A stretch of 64,000 bases of DNA, from positions 1 to 64,000 of the forward strand of contig CAZJKJ010000001.1 in the NCBI GenBank assembly GCA_964546435.1, written 5' to 3'. This DNA is from CAYNST01 sp964546435 (GTDB taxonomy: Bacteria > Pseudomonadota > Gammaproteobacteria > Pseudomonadales > Cellvibrionaceae). Position numbers and translations under genes: made by a program. Each line of letters opens with the position of its first letter. The stretch's first letter is position 1. The notes beneath the pieces are model-generated. The model ran no database searches, was not told where the DNA came from, and saw nothing but the letters and a program-made list of their open reading frames with translations. Below are positions 1-9,834 of this stretch, in pieces.

Positions 1-309
1 CGACTTCGCGCAGGATGACATGAGTGGGGAGCACAGGGTGACATGAGCGGGGAGCACAGGGTGAGCGCGGGTGACGTGGCCGCCTTGCGGTTCCCACGTC
101 AGGAGATATGCTTTGAATACACATCCGGTAACCTATCGAGTTCTGAATCCGTACACCGCCATGCGACGTAAACTCCCACGCAGCCTTCGCCGGGCGGCGT
201 TCTTCAAAGCGTCGTTCGGCACTTTTTTCTTGAACTCCCTGACTTTTGCGCTGTCTGCAACAGTTCCCCGTTGCCGGGAATTTTATTTGTTATTGGAGTT
301 CAGTAAACG
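1..309. other. Leader region with two 23-bp direct repeats
   Basis: No convincing gene is seen here. Positions 16-38 and 39-61 are two copies of a 23-base unit (core TGACATGAG, then GGGGAGCACAGGG) that differ at one base. A third, degenerate start follows at 62. The rest, up to the efflux adaptor, is presumably its promoter and leader. A short open frame at 71-313 has no protein-like features. Confidence 0.5.
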
Positions 310-1419
310 GTGAAGAAGTTTGTCAGACCAGGTTCGCAGCGGTTGCAGCTGCTCGGTTCGGTCCTGGGGTTCCTGGTCATTGCCAGCGCGTCGGCCACCG
401 CCAAATCCGTCCCTCCTCCGGTTTTCGTCAAAACCCTCAATGAACAGCCCTTCTCAACGCATCTGGAAGCCCTGGGCACCCTGCGGGCCAACGAAGCGGT
501 GACCTTGTCGGCCACAGTCACCGAGACCGTGCGGGCAATTCATTTCGATGACGGTCAACTTGTTAACGCCAATGACATTCTGGTGGAAATGACCGACCGG
601 GAAGAAAACGCCCTTTTGCAGGAAGCCAGGGCGACCCTGGATGAGGCGGAAAAGCAGTACGAGCGTGTCAAATCCATGGTGGATGCCAAACTTGCCAATC
701 GCGCCTCTCTGGATGAACGGCTCCAGCTGCTGGAATCCGCCCGCGCCCGCTGGCAGGCTACCCGTTCCCGCCTCGAAGATCGGCTGATCATCGCTCCGTT
801 TACCGGTGTGGTCGGCATGCGGGATCTCAGCGTCGGTGCACTGGTTCGCCCCGGCGACGTTATCACGACCCTGGACGATATCAGCAGCATGAAGCTCGAT
901 ATGACCCTGCCCGCGGTCTATCTGGATCTGATCCGTCCCGGCATGCCGGTCATTGCTGCAACGGCCGGTCAACGAAGCCTGCAGATTGAAGGTGCCGTCA
1001 CCAGCATCAGTCCCAGAATCGATCCGGCGACCCGGTCTTTCCGGGTTCGCGCCCAGCTTCCCAATCCCGAGGGCGAGTTGCGTCCGGGCATGCTGATGGC
1101 GGTCCGGCTGACGACTCTGGAGGCCCCGCGCCTGCTTCTGCCGGAAGAAGCCGTGGTCCAGGAAGGCTTCAAGAAATTCGTCTATGTGATCGATCCGCTG
1201 ACGCAACCCGTGCGCGTCATCAAGCGGGAGGTCGTCACCGGCGCCCGCCTGGCCGGTAGTGTAGTGGTTCTCGGCGGCGTGGAGGCCGGGGACCGGGTTG
1301 TCACCCATGGCACCATGCATCTCAAGGACGGTGCCGAAGTCGTAATCAATGCGGAGGATGATGGTCGCACCCTGAGCGAGCTGCTGGATTCTGCACCTGA
1401 CGCTGCGGCGATTCCCTGA
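310..1419 (+). CDS. RND efflux periplasmic adaptor (membrane fusion protein)
   Basis: Adaptor of a tripartite RND efflux pump, linking an inner-membrane permease to an outer-membrane channel. The 369-residue product starts at GTG. A Lys/Arg start and a hydrophobic stretch (about residues 13-32) form a signal peptide ending near SASATA. A split lipoyl/biotinyl-like domain follows, with an EARATLDEAEKQYERV coiled-coil hairpin at about 105-150 and the family stretch RLIIAPFTGVVGMRDLSVGA. The beta-barrel part contains ISPRIDPATRSFRVRAQ, typical of the HlyD/AcrA superfamily. The permease gene starts one base after the stop, so the two form an operon. The substrate cannot be inferred. Confidence 0.9.
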   Translation: MKKFVRPGSQRLQLLGSVLGFLVIASASATAKSVPPPVFVKTLNEQPFSTHLEALGTLRANEAVTLSATVTETVRAIHFDDGQLVNANDILVEMTDREENALLQEARATLDEAEKQYERVKSMVDAKLANRASLDERLQLLESARARWQATRSRLEDRLIIAPFTGVVGMRDLSVGALVRPGDVITTLDDISSMKLDMTLPAVYLDLIRPGMPVIAATAGQRSLQIEGAVTSISPRIDPATRSFRVRAQLPNPEGELRPGMLMAVRLTTLEAPRLLLPEEAVVQEGFKKFVYVIDPLTQPVRVIKREVVTGARLAGSVVVLGGVEAGDRVVTHGTMHLKDGAEVVINAEDDGRTLSELLDSAPDAAAIP

Positions 1420-1420
1420 C

Positions 1421-4400
1421 GTGCTGCTGTCCGATGTCTGCATAAAGCGACCCGTATTCGCGTCCGTCATTTCCCTGTTGCTGGTGGTTTTCGGCCTGCT
1501 GGCCTTTGACCGCCTGCCCCTGCGCGAATATCCCGATATCGACTCGCCCATCGTATCGATTCGCACCAGCTACCCCGGTGCCGCCGCCAATGTGGTGGAA
1601 TCCCGGATCACCCAGGTCATCGAGGACCGCGTCGCCGGCCTGGAAGGTATCCGTTACATTCAGTCTTCGAGTCAGGATGGCTCGTCCAGCATCAATATCG
1701 AATTCGATCTGAGCCGCGATATGGACTCGGCCGCCAATGATGTGCGCGATCGCGTGGCCCGCGTGCTGGACAATCTGCCGCCCGAAGCCGACGCCCCCGA
1801 TGTGGAGAAACGCGATTCCAACGACGAAGTGATCATGTGGCTCAACCTGACCAGTGACCGCCTGTCCGTGCAGGAACTGACTGATTACGCGGAACGGTAT
1901 CTGATTGACCGCTTCTCGGTCGCCGAAGGGGTAGCCCGAGTGAACATCGGCGGGGCTCAGTCCTATGCCATGCGGATCTGGGTGGACCGCATCAAGCTGG
2001 CGGCTCACGGCCTCACGGTGGGCGATATTGAAAGCACGCTGCGATCGGAAAACATCGAACTGCCGGCTGGCAGTATCGAATCCCGCGAACAGCAATTCTC
2101 GGTGCGGGTTGACCGGGTGTTTATTGATCCGGCGGATTTTCGTCAGCTGGTCCTCAAGCGCGGCGCCGACGGTCATCTGGTGCGGCTGGGTGATGTAGCC
2201 ACCGTCGTACGCGGAACCCGGGAGCACCGGGTGGATTTCAAGGGCAACGGCCGCGCCATGATCGGGTTGGGTTTCTCCAAACAATCCACCGCCAATACCA
2301 TCGACGTTGCCAGATCGGCCAAGGCCGTGGCAGCGCGGGTGCTGCCGGATTTGCCCAGCGGCATGACAATCGAGGAAAGCTACGACTCCTCGGTGTTTAT
2401 CGAAGAAGCCATCTCCGAAGTCTACGCAACGCTGCTCATCTCCATCGCGCTGGTGATTCTGGTCATCTACCTGTTTCTGGGCAGCGCTCGCGCCATGCTG
2501 GTACCGGCGGTCACCGTTCCCATTTCTGTGGTCGCGACGTTTATCGCTCTCTATGCCCTCGGCTATACGGTCAACCTGCTGACGCTGCTGGCGCTGGTCC
2601 TGGCCATCGGGCTTGTGGTGGATGATGCCATTGTGGTGCTAGAAAATATCCACAGACGCATGGAAGTTTACGGCGAGACTGCTCTGGTCGCGTCCTTCCG
2701 GGGTACGCGGCAAGTGGGATTCGCTGTGATTGCCACCACTGCAGTACTGGTGGCGGTTTTTGCCCCGATCACGATCCTCCAGGGTGATATTGGTCGGCTC
2801 TTCTCCGAGTTCGCGGTGACCATGAGCGCTGCGGTTATATTTTCCAGCCTGGTCGCCCTTACCCTTTCACCCGTAATCGCCTCGATGGTTCTAAAACAGC
2901 AGCAGGCTCCCAACCGGCTGGTGGCCGGTCTCGACCGGTTTTTTAACCGCTGCAAAGACCGTTATACCGTGTGGTTGCAAGGCTGCATGCGTCACCCCTG
3001 GTGGATGGCACTGGGTTTTGCCGCCCTGTTCGCGCTGGCGATCATTCTCGCCCGCGTCATTCCCACCGAATATGTTCCGAAGGAGGACCGAGGCTCCTTT
3101 TTCGTGCTGGTCGACGGTCCCGAAGGGGCTTCCTATGCCTTTATGAAAGAATACATGGACGTCATTGAAAGCCGGATGATGACCTTGGTAGAGCGCGGCG
3201 ACGCGGCACGAATCCTCGTCCGTACCCCTCGCGCCTTCAGCGACAACATCTCCAGTTTCAACTCCGGAATGGTCATTGTCGGGCTGGAAGGCTGGGACCA
3301 CCGCCGCCCGGCCGAGGAGATCATTGAAGAGGTCAAGGTCATGATGGCAGACCTCCCGGGCGTGCGGGTATTTTCGGTCATGCGCCAGGGCATTGGCGGG
3401 CGCATGAGCAAGCCGGTGGAATTTGTCATCGGCGGCGGCAGCTATGAAGAGCTGGCCCAGTGGCGGGATATTCTGCTGGCCGAAATTGATGAAAACAATC
3501 CCGGCTTTCTCAATATCGACAGCGATTACAAGGAGAACAGCCCCCAGGTCCGCGTGCAGATCGACTACACCCGCGCCGCGGAGCTGGGAATTTCGGTGCA
3601 GCATATCGGTCGCACGCTGGAAAGCATGCTCGCCTCCCGACGGGTCACCACTTATCTCGAAAATGGCGAAGAATACGATGTTCTGCTCGAAGGTTTGCGT
3701 GATCAGCAGAGTTCGCCTGCAGACTTGACCAATATTTTCGTTCGCTCGGACCGCACCGGGGAGCTGATTCCTCTGGCCAACATCGTTTCATTCGAGGAAT
3801 ACGCCTCGGCCCGGTCACTCAACCGCTACAACCGCAACCGCGCCATTACGATTTCGGCCAACCTTGAGGAGGCCCTGCCACTGGGTGCCGCGCTGACGCA
3901 CCTGGAAAATCTGGTCAGGGAAAAGCTGCCGGATTATGCGGTGATCGACTACAAAGGCCGCTCGCGGGACTTCAAGTACGCGGGGGATTCAACGATCCTG
4001 ATGTTCGGACTGGGCATCCTGGTGATGTTTCTGGTGCTGGCGGCCCAGTTTGAAAGTTATCTCAGCCCACTGATCATCACCCTCACCGTCCCTTTGGCCA
4101 TGGCCGGCGGTCTGCTGGGGCTGTATTTGACCGGGAGCACCCTCAACCTGTACAGCCAGATCGGCCTGATCATGCTGATCGGGCTGGCCGCGAAGAACGG
4201 CATCCTGATGGTGGAGTTTGCCAATCAGCTGCGGGATGAAGGCCGCACGGTCAGCGAGGCCATACTGGATGCGAGCGGCATTCGCCTGCGTCCCATCCTC
4301 ATGACGAGCATTACCACTCTGGCCGGTTCGGCGCCTTTGATCCTGGCGTCGGGCGCCGGCTCCGAGACCCGAATTGTGCTCGGAGTCACGCTCTTCTCCG

Positions 4401-4528
4401 GCGTACTGGTCGCCACCATCTTTACGCTGTTCATGGTTCCGGTGGCCTACAACCTCCTCGCCCGATTCACAGGCTCGCCTGACGCGGTCAGCCGGAAACT
4501 CGAAAGCGAACTTGCTCAGTCGGCCTGA
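1421..4528 (+). CDS. RND efflux permease, AcrB/MexF type
   Basis: Inner-membrane proton-driven drug/metabolite exporter of the hydrophobe/amphiphile (HAE-1) RND family. Its 1035 residues are close to the usual length. It starts at GTG with CIKRPVFASVISLLLVVFGL, the typical first transmembrane helix. The proton-relay helix reads GLVVDDAIVVLENIHRR, with the paired Asp residues intact, and the second half repeats the fold (GLAAKNGILMVEFANQLRDEG). It is co-transcribed with the upstream adaptor. No outer-membrane factor lies next to the pair, so it may use a TolC-type channel encoded elsewhere. Confidence 0.93.
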   Translation: MLLSDVCIKRPVFASVISLLLVVFGLLAFDRLPLREYPDIDSPIVSIRTSYPGAAANVVESRITQVIEDRVAGLEGIRYIQSSSQDGSSSINIEFDLSRDMDSAANDVRDRVARVLDNLPPEADAPDVEKRDSNDEVIMWLNLTSDRLSVQELTDYAERYLIDRFSVAEGVARVNIGGAQSYAMRIWVDRIKLAAHGLTVGDIESTLRSENIELPAGSIESREQQFSVRVDRVFIDPADFRQLVLKRGADGHLVRLGDVATVVRGTREHRVDFKGNGRAMIGLGFSKQSTANTIDVARSAKAVAARVLPDLPSGMTIEESYDSSVFIEEAISEVYATLLISIALVILVIYLFLGSARAMLVPAVTVPISVVATFIALYALGYTVNLLTLLALVLAIGLVVDDAIVVLENIHRRMEVYGETALVASFRGTRQVGFAVIATTAVLVAVFAPITILQGDIGRLFSEFAVTMSAAVIFSSLVALTLSPVIASMVLKQQQAPNRLVAGLDRFFNRCKDRYTVWLQGCMRHPWWMALGFAALFALAIILARVIPTEYVPKEDRGSFFVLVDGPEGASYAFMKEYMDVIESRMMTLVERGDAARILVRTPRAFSDNISSFNSGMVIVGLEGWDHRRPAEEIIEEVKVMMADLPGVRVFSVMRQGIGGRMSKPVEFVIGGGSYEELAQWRDILLAEIDENNPGFLNIDSDYKENSPQVRVQIDYTRAAELGISVQHIGRTLESMLASRRVTTYLENGEEYDVLLEGLRDQQSSPADLTNIFVRSDRTGELIPLANIVSFEEYASARSLNRYNRNRAITISANLEEALPLGAALTHLENLVREKLPDYAVIDYKGRSRDFKYAGDSTILMFGLGILVMFLVLAAQFESYLSPLIITLTVPLAMAGGLLGLYLTGSTLNLYSQIGLIMLIGLAAKNGILMVEFANQLRDEGRTVSEAILDASGIRLRPILMTSITTLAGSAPLILASGAGSETRIVLGVTLFSGVLVATIFTLFMVPVAYNLLARFTGSPDAVSRKLESELAQSA

Positions 4529-4642
4529 AACCGGCTGAGGCTGCACTATACTTGCGGGTAATGTTTCAGAAACCTCTGCCGGATTCCCTCTAACGACGGG
4601 TCGCTGCAGAGGCCGCTGACTTTTCATCAGGACTGCGAGCAC

Positions 4643-5422
4643 GTGCCGAATTCGATCCATTTCACAGCCATCCGCTTCGCCTTCGCTTGCCTGACGGTCA
4701 TCGTCATGGTGTGCCATCCGTATCTCCCCGAAAACCTGGGCAGTTTGGGGCCGCACCTATCGAGTGAACCGCTTTACCTGGCGTTATTGATCGGCTGGGT
4801 GTGGCTGGTGCTGTGGGAAGGACTGGTCACCCTGTACATTGCATCCAGAGATTCATCGCCATCCACGGCGGGCGTTGCCAAGACGTCGCCGGCCGCTGAA
4901 CGCGTCGACGTGAGAAAGGAAGAATTTGAAAGTGACCCCGCCCTGCTTGATCCGCTGACAGGAACCGTCAACCGCGATGGCATCCTGCGTTTCGTAGAGA
5001 GAATTTTTCAAAACAATCCGCAGCGACTCCCCATCGGCTTAATGATTTTCGATATCGATCATTTAAAGCGCATCAACGACCGCTGGGGACACGATCAGGG
5101 CGACCGGGTACTCGTGGAATTCTGCGAGCAGATATCGAAGAACATCCGTCCAAATGATTTTCTGGGCCGTTGGGCAGGTGAACAGTTTGTGCTTGTCTGC
5201 CCGCGCACTTCCCGGGCCAATTTGCTGGCGCTGGCCGAAAAGCTTCGGCAGACGATTCATGCCCACACCTTTACTGCTGCCATCTCTCCGCTCAAAGTGA
5301 CTGTGAGCATCGGTGGCAGTGTCATCGATCCGGACGGTGTTTTTGAGGATCTGCTGAAGCGCGCCGAGGATTCTTTGCGCCGCGCCAAAAAAGCGGGACG
5401 CAATTGCAGTTTTGTTGATTGA
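4643..5422 (+). CDS. Membrane-anchored GGDEF-domain protein with degenerate AGEQF signature
   Basis: A 259-residue protein with one or two N-terminal membrane helices (about 8-24 and 44-66), a short linker, then a GGDEF domain from about residue 100 (DPLTGTVNRDG, FDIDHLKRINDRWGHDQGD). The signature loop reads A178-G179-E180-Q181-F182 instead of GG(D/E)EF. The inhibitory c-di-GMP site RxxD is present as R169-P-N-D172, five residues ahead of the signature. Family knowledge: the third position (Glu here) is catalytic, whereas Gln at the fourth is unusual, so diguanylate cyclase activity is uncertain and a c-di-GMP sensor role is possible. GTG start. It is separate from the RND operon upstream. 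Confidence 0.85.
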   Translation: MPNSIHFTAIRFAFACLTVIVMVCHPYLPENLGSLGPHLSSEPLYLALLIGWVWLVLWEGLVTLYIASRDSSPSTAGVAKTSPAAERVDVRKEEFESDPALLDPLTGTVNRDGILRFVERIFQNNPQRLPIGLMIFDIDHLKRINDRWGHDQGDRVLVEFCEQISKNIRPNDFLGRWAGEQFVLVCPRTSRANLLALAEKLRQTIHAHTFTAAISPLKVTVSIGGSVIDPDGVFEDLLKRAEDSLRRAKKAGRNCSFVD

Positions 5423-5658
5423 CTTGCTTCGTTGTCGAATTAATTACGCCACTGTCGATTGACAGCCGTCTTTGCCGCCTGAATTGCATTGTTAACGGTC
5501 CCACCGCGCCAGTCCCTCGAATAATTGCCGGAACTCGCTGGAATTCACGACTATACTGATTAGAACTCTTCCAGATAAAGCAGATAATCGCCGCGTCCGG
5601 GATTGCTCTCGCCGTAGTGACCGGCCTACGTGAGTCAATGATGACAGGAGGCAACGCC

Positions 5659-5991
5659 ATGTCGTATGACCAGAATCTCACGCAACGTATCCGACGCTAT
5701 TTTGCGGGGCGGGATAATGTAGCGGAAAAAAACATGCTCGGTGGCCTGGCTTTTACACTCGGTGGCCACATGTGTGTCGGTGCCAATGATCACCGCCTGA
5801 TGGCACGGGTAGGGCCAGCACAATACCAGAGTGTTCTGCAAAACATGCACGCCACCATCATGGATTTTACCGGCAAACCCCTCCCCGGCTTTGTCTACGT
5901 CGAACCTGAAGCGATTGCCACGGAAAAAGGACTCCACTACTGGATTCATCTGTGCGAGCGCTTCGTCGTCAACCTACCGCCGAAACACTGA
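5659..5991 (+). CDS. TfoX N-terminal domain-like protein
   Basis: Small soluble protein of 110 residues from the ATG at 5659, which follows a good ribosome site (ACAGGAGGCAACGCC). The frame stays open upstream to 5617, but without that signal. The pattern KNMLGGLAFTLGGHMCVGAN, MARVGP and LPGFVYVEPEAI is typical of the TfoX/Sxy N-terminal domain family, many of whose members stand alone and have no known role. There is no C-terminal TfoX domain, so a competence role should not be assumed. It is convergent with rapA; their stops are 9 bases apart. Confidence 0.75.
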   Translation: MSYDQNLTQRIRRYFAGRDNVAEKNMLGGLAFTLGGHMCVGANDHRLMARVGPAQYQSVLQNMHATIMDFTGKPLPGFVYVEPEAIATEKGLHYWIHLCERFVVNLPPKH

Positions 5992-6000
5992 CTCCATTCG

Positions 6001-8646
6001 CTACATGCCCGGCTCGGTCGTCACCACCAGCCGGATGGCCGACAGTTGCATCTGCACCTGCTTGTTTAACGCGTTCTCAACCTGCTTCGCCTTGCTCCGC
6101 AAGGCGTTCACACTGCCGGCATCCGGTTGAGCACCCGCTTGTGCCAACCGCTCCAGTCGCTCAATTTCGCTCGCATAATATTGTGCTGCCTGCTGTTGTG
6201 CGGCGGTGGTAATTGCATCTTTCCGCACGGTCGCAAACGCCTCGGCCTTGTGATACCAGACGGGAATCTGCTCCTTGCGCGATTGCACGATCCGCCGCGC
6301 CAGCTTTTTATCCACCGGTTTTACACTCTGGTCGAAGGTAGCCTCCGGCAACACGGTTGAAAGATCGCGGTCACCGACATCGAGTACCAGGGTACGCACC
6401 GACAGCTCCTGCAAAAATGGCAGACAATCCCCTGCGACCGGTGACTGGACAATCAGATCAAAGGTGGTTTCCAGCAGGCACTGCCCAGGCGGCAGCTGTC
6501 GCCCGGGCAACAGGGCGACGGAGGCGGCCCCCAGATCCGAATGCCGCAACAGCTCCCAGAGCCCCCGAACAAACGGCGAATCCCAACTGATAAACATGGC
6601 GTCATCACGTGCATTCGCCAGGGCGCGATCAAAGGCCACATCCGCGCCTTCCGGTGGAATACCGGGCAATGCCGGAATCAGCATGTTGTCGGCTGGAATC
6701 AGCGACCAGGCGCCGCCGCGAGATTCTTCAAAGTGAAAATTGAGCAGGTCGGCCGCTTCCTCGACCAGCGCAAACAGATCCACTTTATCGATATCGGATA
6801 CCTGATCACGCAGTTGATCGGCGGCCGGTTGCCGGCAACTGTTCAGCTCCAGCAACGCATCTCGCCCCTGCTGGATTTCCGCCTCGAGAAACGCCGATCG
6901 GGCCCTGGCCGTCGCATACAGTTCCGCTTCAGGGATCTGGCCGGCGGCGGCACTCCACGGTTGCAACTCATCATGCACCGCCCCGGCTGCGGGATTCTGG
7001 CGACCGACACAATCAAGCACTTCGTGAAACCACACCATGCGCTGCTGGTTTTCCGATCCTTCTGCAAAGGGAATGTGGATATGCACGGGGTGATTCTGAC
7101 CGATCCGGTCGAGACGTCCGATCCGCTGTTCCAGCAGGTCGGGATGTGCGGGCAGATCCAGACAGACCAGATGGTGACTGAACTGGAAGTTCCGGCCTTC
7201 GCTGCCGATTTCCGAGCAGACCAGCACCGCGCACCCGTGTTCCATATCGGCGAAGTAAGCCGCCGCCCGATCGCGCTCTATCAGGTCCATGTCTTCATGA
7301 AACAGCGCAACGTCGATCCCGTGCTTCTGCCACAGGTATTGTTCGCAGGCCAGCGCGTCCTCGCTGCGATGACAGATCGTCAGCACCTTTTCACCAGCTT
7401 GCTGCCGCAGCCACTGGGCCAGCCATTCGAAGCGGGTGGGCCAGCTGTCGTCGACGAGCGGATGTACTTCTACCACCCGGGGCGGAAATCCTTTGATGGC
7501 AGAGCGCGTATTGCGGAACATCATGCGGCCGGTGCCGTGATAATCCAGCAAGCGCTCTACCAGCTGCTGGTCACTGGTGACGTCGTTGAGATCGTAGCGT
7601 TCAATCAGTGCCTGGCGGCTCTCGGGCAGACGTTTGATCTGCTCGTTCAAACGGGCGTAGCCCTGCTCCAGCTCGAGGAATTGTTCGAGGCTGGAGAATT
7701 TGGTCCCATCGAGCAGTTGCAGCCGGGCAAAATGACTTTCAACGCCGAGCTGTTCGGGAGTTGCGGACAGCAGCAACATGTGGGGGGCGGTTTGCGCAAA
7801 CTGGCGCAGACGCTCGAAGACCTCACTGCCCGGCAGCAGATGGTGCGCTTCATCGACAATGACCATGTCGAAGGATTCACCCTCCAGTTTCTCGCCGGCG
7901 CTGCCGGAGAGTGCGTGGTGCGGCACCAGATGAATCTGTCCGCTCTGGTAGTCATGCTCTGCGCCCCCGTAGATTTCCGGGCGCAGGTTGAACCGGCGGA
8001 TCAGCTCCACCAGCCATTGCACCTGCAGTGCGTCCGGGACGATGACCAGCACGCGGCGAACCCGTTCGGTGAGTACCATTCTCGCCAGGATCATGCCCGC
8101 TTCAATGGTCTTGCCCAGACCCACTTCGTCGGCCAGCAGTACCCGTACCGGGTCGCGCTGGCAGGCCTGGTACGCAACGAAAAGCTGATGGGGGATCAGC
8201 TGCGCGCGCGTTCCCAGCAAACCGCTCAACCGGGATTGCCAGACCCTGGCCATGCCCGAGTCGAGACGCCGGCGGAAGGAAAACCAGCGGGCCTTGTCCA
8301 GTTGCCCGGTCATGAGCCGCAAAAATGGCTGACTCATCCGGATTGCGCCGGCGAGCGCGGACTCCGGTACCAATTGATCAGTCCCGATGTCATAAATCAG
8401 GACGCCGGCGTGCTCATGAACGGCCACCACTTTGGCGCTGCCGCCGTCACCGAGATGGATTTCATCGCCCACATCGAAGGCAATGCGGGTAAGCGGTGCG
8501 CGGTTGATGGCATAAAGACGTTCGGTTTCAGCCAGGGGAAAATCCATTTTTACCGCGCGTGCGTCGATACTCACTACCCTGCCGAGCCCCAGTTCGGGTT
8601 CGGAATCGACCACCCATCTCTGCCCGGGAACGAACTCATTTGCCAT
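6001..8646 (-). CDS. rapA: RNA polymerase-associated Swi2/Snf2 ATPase RapA (HepA)
   Basis: RapA binds core RNA polymerase and uses ATP to recycle it after transcription. The protein has 881 residues, somewhat shorter than the E. coli protein (968). The N-terminus (FVPGQRWVVDSEPELGLGRV) is the Tudor-like domain characteristic of RapA. Walker A is ADEVGLGKT at about 172-180 and the DEAH box is at 265-268 (VDEAHHL). Later helicase motifs include EIGSEGRNFQFSHHLVCLDLP and QRIGRLDRIGQ. The C-terminal third is the RapA-specific region. It is a single gene, divergent from the small gene at 8782. Confidence 0.95.
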   Translation of the reverse strand: MANEFVPGQRWVVDSEPELGLGRVVSIDARAVKMDFPLAETERLYAINRAPLTRIAFDVGDEIHLGDGGSAKVVAVHEHAGVLIYDIGTDQLVPESALAGAIRMSQPFLRLMTGQLDKARWFSFRRRLDSGMARVWQSRLSGLLGTRAQLIPHQLFVAYQACQRDPVRVLLADEVGLGKTIEAGMILARMVLTERVRRVLVIVPDALQVQWLVELIRRFNLRPEIYGGAEHDYQSGQIHLVPHHALSGSAGEKLEGESFDMVIVDEAHHLLPGSEVFERLRQFAQTAPHMLLLSATPEQLGVESHFARLQLLDGTKFSSLEQFLELEQGYARLNEQIKRLPESRQALIERYDLNDVTSDQQLVERLLDYHGTGRMMFRNTRSAIKGFPPRVVEVHPLVDDSWPTRFEWLAQWLRQQAGEKVLTICHRSEDALACEQYLWQKHGIDVALFHEDMDLIERDRAAAYFADMEHGCAVLVCSEIGSEGRNFQFSHHLVCLDLPAHPDLLEQRIGRLDRIGQNHPVHIHIPFAEGSENQQRMVWFHEVLDCVGRQNPAAGAVHDELQPWSAAAGQIPEAELYATARARSAFLEAEIQQGRDALLELNSCRQPAADQLRDQVSDIDKVDLFALVEEAADLLNFHFEESRGGAWSLIPADNMLIPALPGIPPEGADVAFDRALANARDDAMFISWDSPFVRGLWELLRHSDLGAASVALLPGRQLPPGQCLLETTFDLIVQSPVAGDCLPFLQELSVRTLVLDVGDRDLSTVLPEATFDQSVKPVDKKLARRIVQSRKEQIPVWYHKAEAFATVRKDAITTAAQQQAAQYYASEIERLERLAQAGAQPDAGSVNALRSKAKQVENALNKQVQMQLSAIRLVVTTEPGM

Positions 8647-8781
8647 TGAACCACCTCATCTTTCGCTGCGTAACACGTTTGGTGGCGAATTGTACGGCTT
8701 TTCAGATTTATGGACAGGTGATATTTCTGGCTCTAGCGTTCACCATTCCCACCTCTCTCCAGCCTGAACCCACCCAAACCT

Positions 8782-9072
8782 ATGCGAAAAATTCTGGCCA
8801 CCATCGATTCCGCCCTCAATGAACAGGACTGGCGCCGCATTTTGCTGGCGCACGGCTGGACAATGGATTACGACGCCGACCAGCACAGCATCTTTCTGCT
8901 GGACGGGATTGAAATCAATCTGGAAGGCGACGGCTTTACGCTGCTGTTCGGTAACCTGCACGACGGCGCCGAGCCCACCGCCCTGCTCGCCCTGTTGCGC
9001 GCCCACGCGGATCAGTTCAATTGCGAGATTTTTGAAGAAGACGGGCGACTGGTGCAGAAAATTACCGGTTAA
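8782..9072 (+). CDS. Small acidic hypothetical protein
   Basis: A 96-residue soluble, acidic protein that I do not recognise. It begins MRKILATIDSALNEQDW and ends IFEEDGRLVQKITG. It has no signal peptide, membrane helix or cysteine motif. Alternating strand and helix character (SIFLLDGIEINLEGDGFTLLFGNL) suggests a compact alpha/beta fold. It is transcribed divergently from rapA with 135 bases between the starts, and lies upstream of an outer-membrane barrel gene. The protein-like composition and the lack of another convincing frame support it as a real gene. Confidence 0.6.
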   Translation: MRKILATIDSALNEQDWRRILLAHGWTMDYDADQHSIFLLDGIEINLEGDGFTLLFGNLHDGAEPTALLALLRAHADQFNCEIFEEDGRLVQKITG

Positions 9073-9189
9073 AGATCCGCAACCGCACTTCCCGGATACC
9101 CGTGGGTAGATTTTTTTGCGGATCCCGGTAAGACTTCGCCGGCTCTTCAGTCGAAGGGTCACCGCATATTCAACTCACAGGAGTCAGTC

Positions 9190-9753
9190 ATGGCACAAAA
9201 ATTTGCGCTTTCAACCCTCGGTGGTCTGTTACTCGGGTCATTTATCGCGTTGCCTGCTGCTGCAGAAAGCGGTCTTTATCTCGGCGCCTCTGTCGGCAAT
9301 GCCAAGGTGGGTGGCCCGAACGATCTCGAATTTGCTGTCGATAACGATGACATCCGCAATCTGGATGATTCGGATATTGGTTATAAAGTGTTCGGCGGAT
9401 TCAAATTCACCATGCTGGCAGTCGAGGCCGGCTACGTAGACTTTGGTGTAATCGAGGAAGGTGACGCGAGTGTTGAGGTCGGCGGCTTCAATGCATTTGG
9501 CATACTTTCCATGGGCCTGGGACCGGTGGAGATCTTCGGTAAAGCCGGCGCCTTCGTCTGGGAATCGGATTACCGGGATTACTCCGCCGCGGCCGCACGC
9601 TACGAAGATGATGGCTTTGATCCGGTCGTCGGACTGGGTGCGGCAATCACTCTCGGCGGGCTCGGCGTCCGTGCCGAATACGAGTACTACGATATTTCGG
9701 AGTTCGACAAGGTCTCCATGCTTTCTCTGGGTGCCACTTTCTGGTTCTTTTAA
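9190..9753 (+). CDS. Outer-membrane beta-barrel protein (OmpA-like barrel family)
   Basis: A 187-residue protein with a clear signal peptide (about 1-24, ending LPAAAES) and a good ribosome site (AGGAGTCAGTC before ATG). The mature part begins GLYLGASVGNAKVGG and alternates hydrophobic and polar residues in short strands. It ends in GATFWFF; a terminal aromatic is the outer-membrane assembly signal. This matches the small eight-stranded porin-like OMP_b-brl family. The role is unknown. The intergenic region after it carries two perfect palindromes. Confidence 0.8.
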   Translation: MAQKFALSTLGGLLLGSFIALPAAAESGLYLGASVGNAKVGGPNDLEFAVDNDDIRNLDDSDIGYKVFGGFKFTMLAVEAGYVDFGVIEEGDASVEVGGFNAFGILSMGLGPVEIFGKAGAFVWESDYRDYSAAAARYEDDGFDPVVGLGAAITLGGLGVRAEYEYYDISEFDKVSMLSLGATFWFF

Positions 9754-9799
9754 TAGCAAGGCGCTCGCTTTTTAATCACTCATTATCCAATTTTTGTTC

Positions 9800-9813
9800 A
9801 ATTTGGCCAAATT
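9800..9813. promoter_or_regulatory. 14-bp perfect palindrome AATTTGGCCAAATT
   Basis: Seven base pairs each side with no spacer, 21 bases ahead of the larger palindrome at 9835. It could be a regulator binding site; no known consensus is claimed. Confidence 0.35.
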
Positions 9814-9834
9814 TAGTGACCCGTTTAACATTAG

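Noticed and set aside
454..2284. Long minus-strand frames opposite the first RND operon
   Set aside because: They are antisense shadows of the adaptor and permease genes with no protein-like features.
6541..8649. 702-codon open frame antisense to rapA
   Set aside because: It is a shadow of the GC-rich rapA gene on the other strand, with no family motifs.
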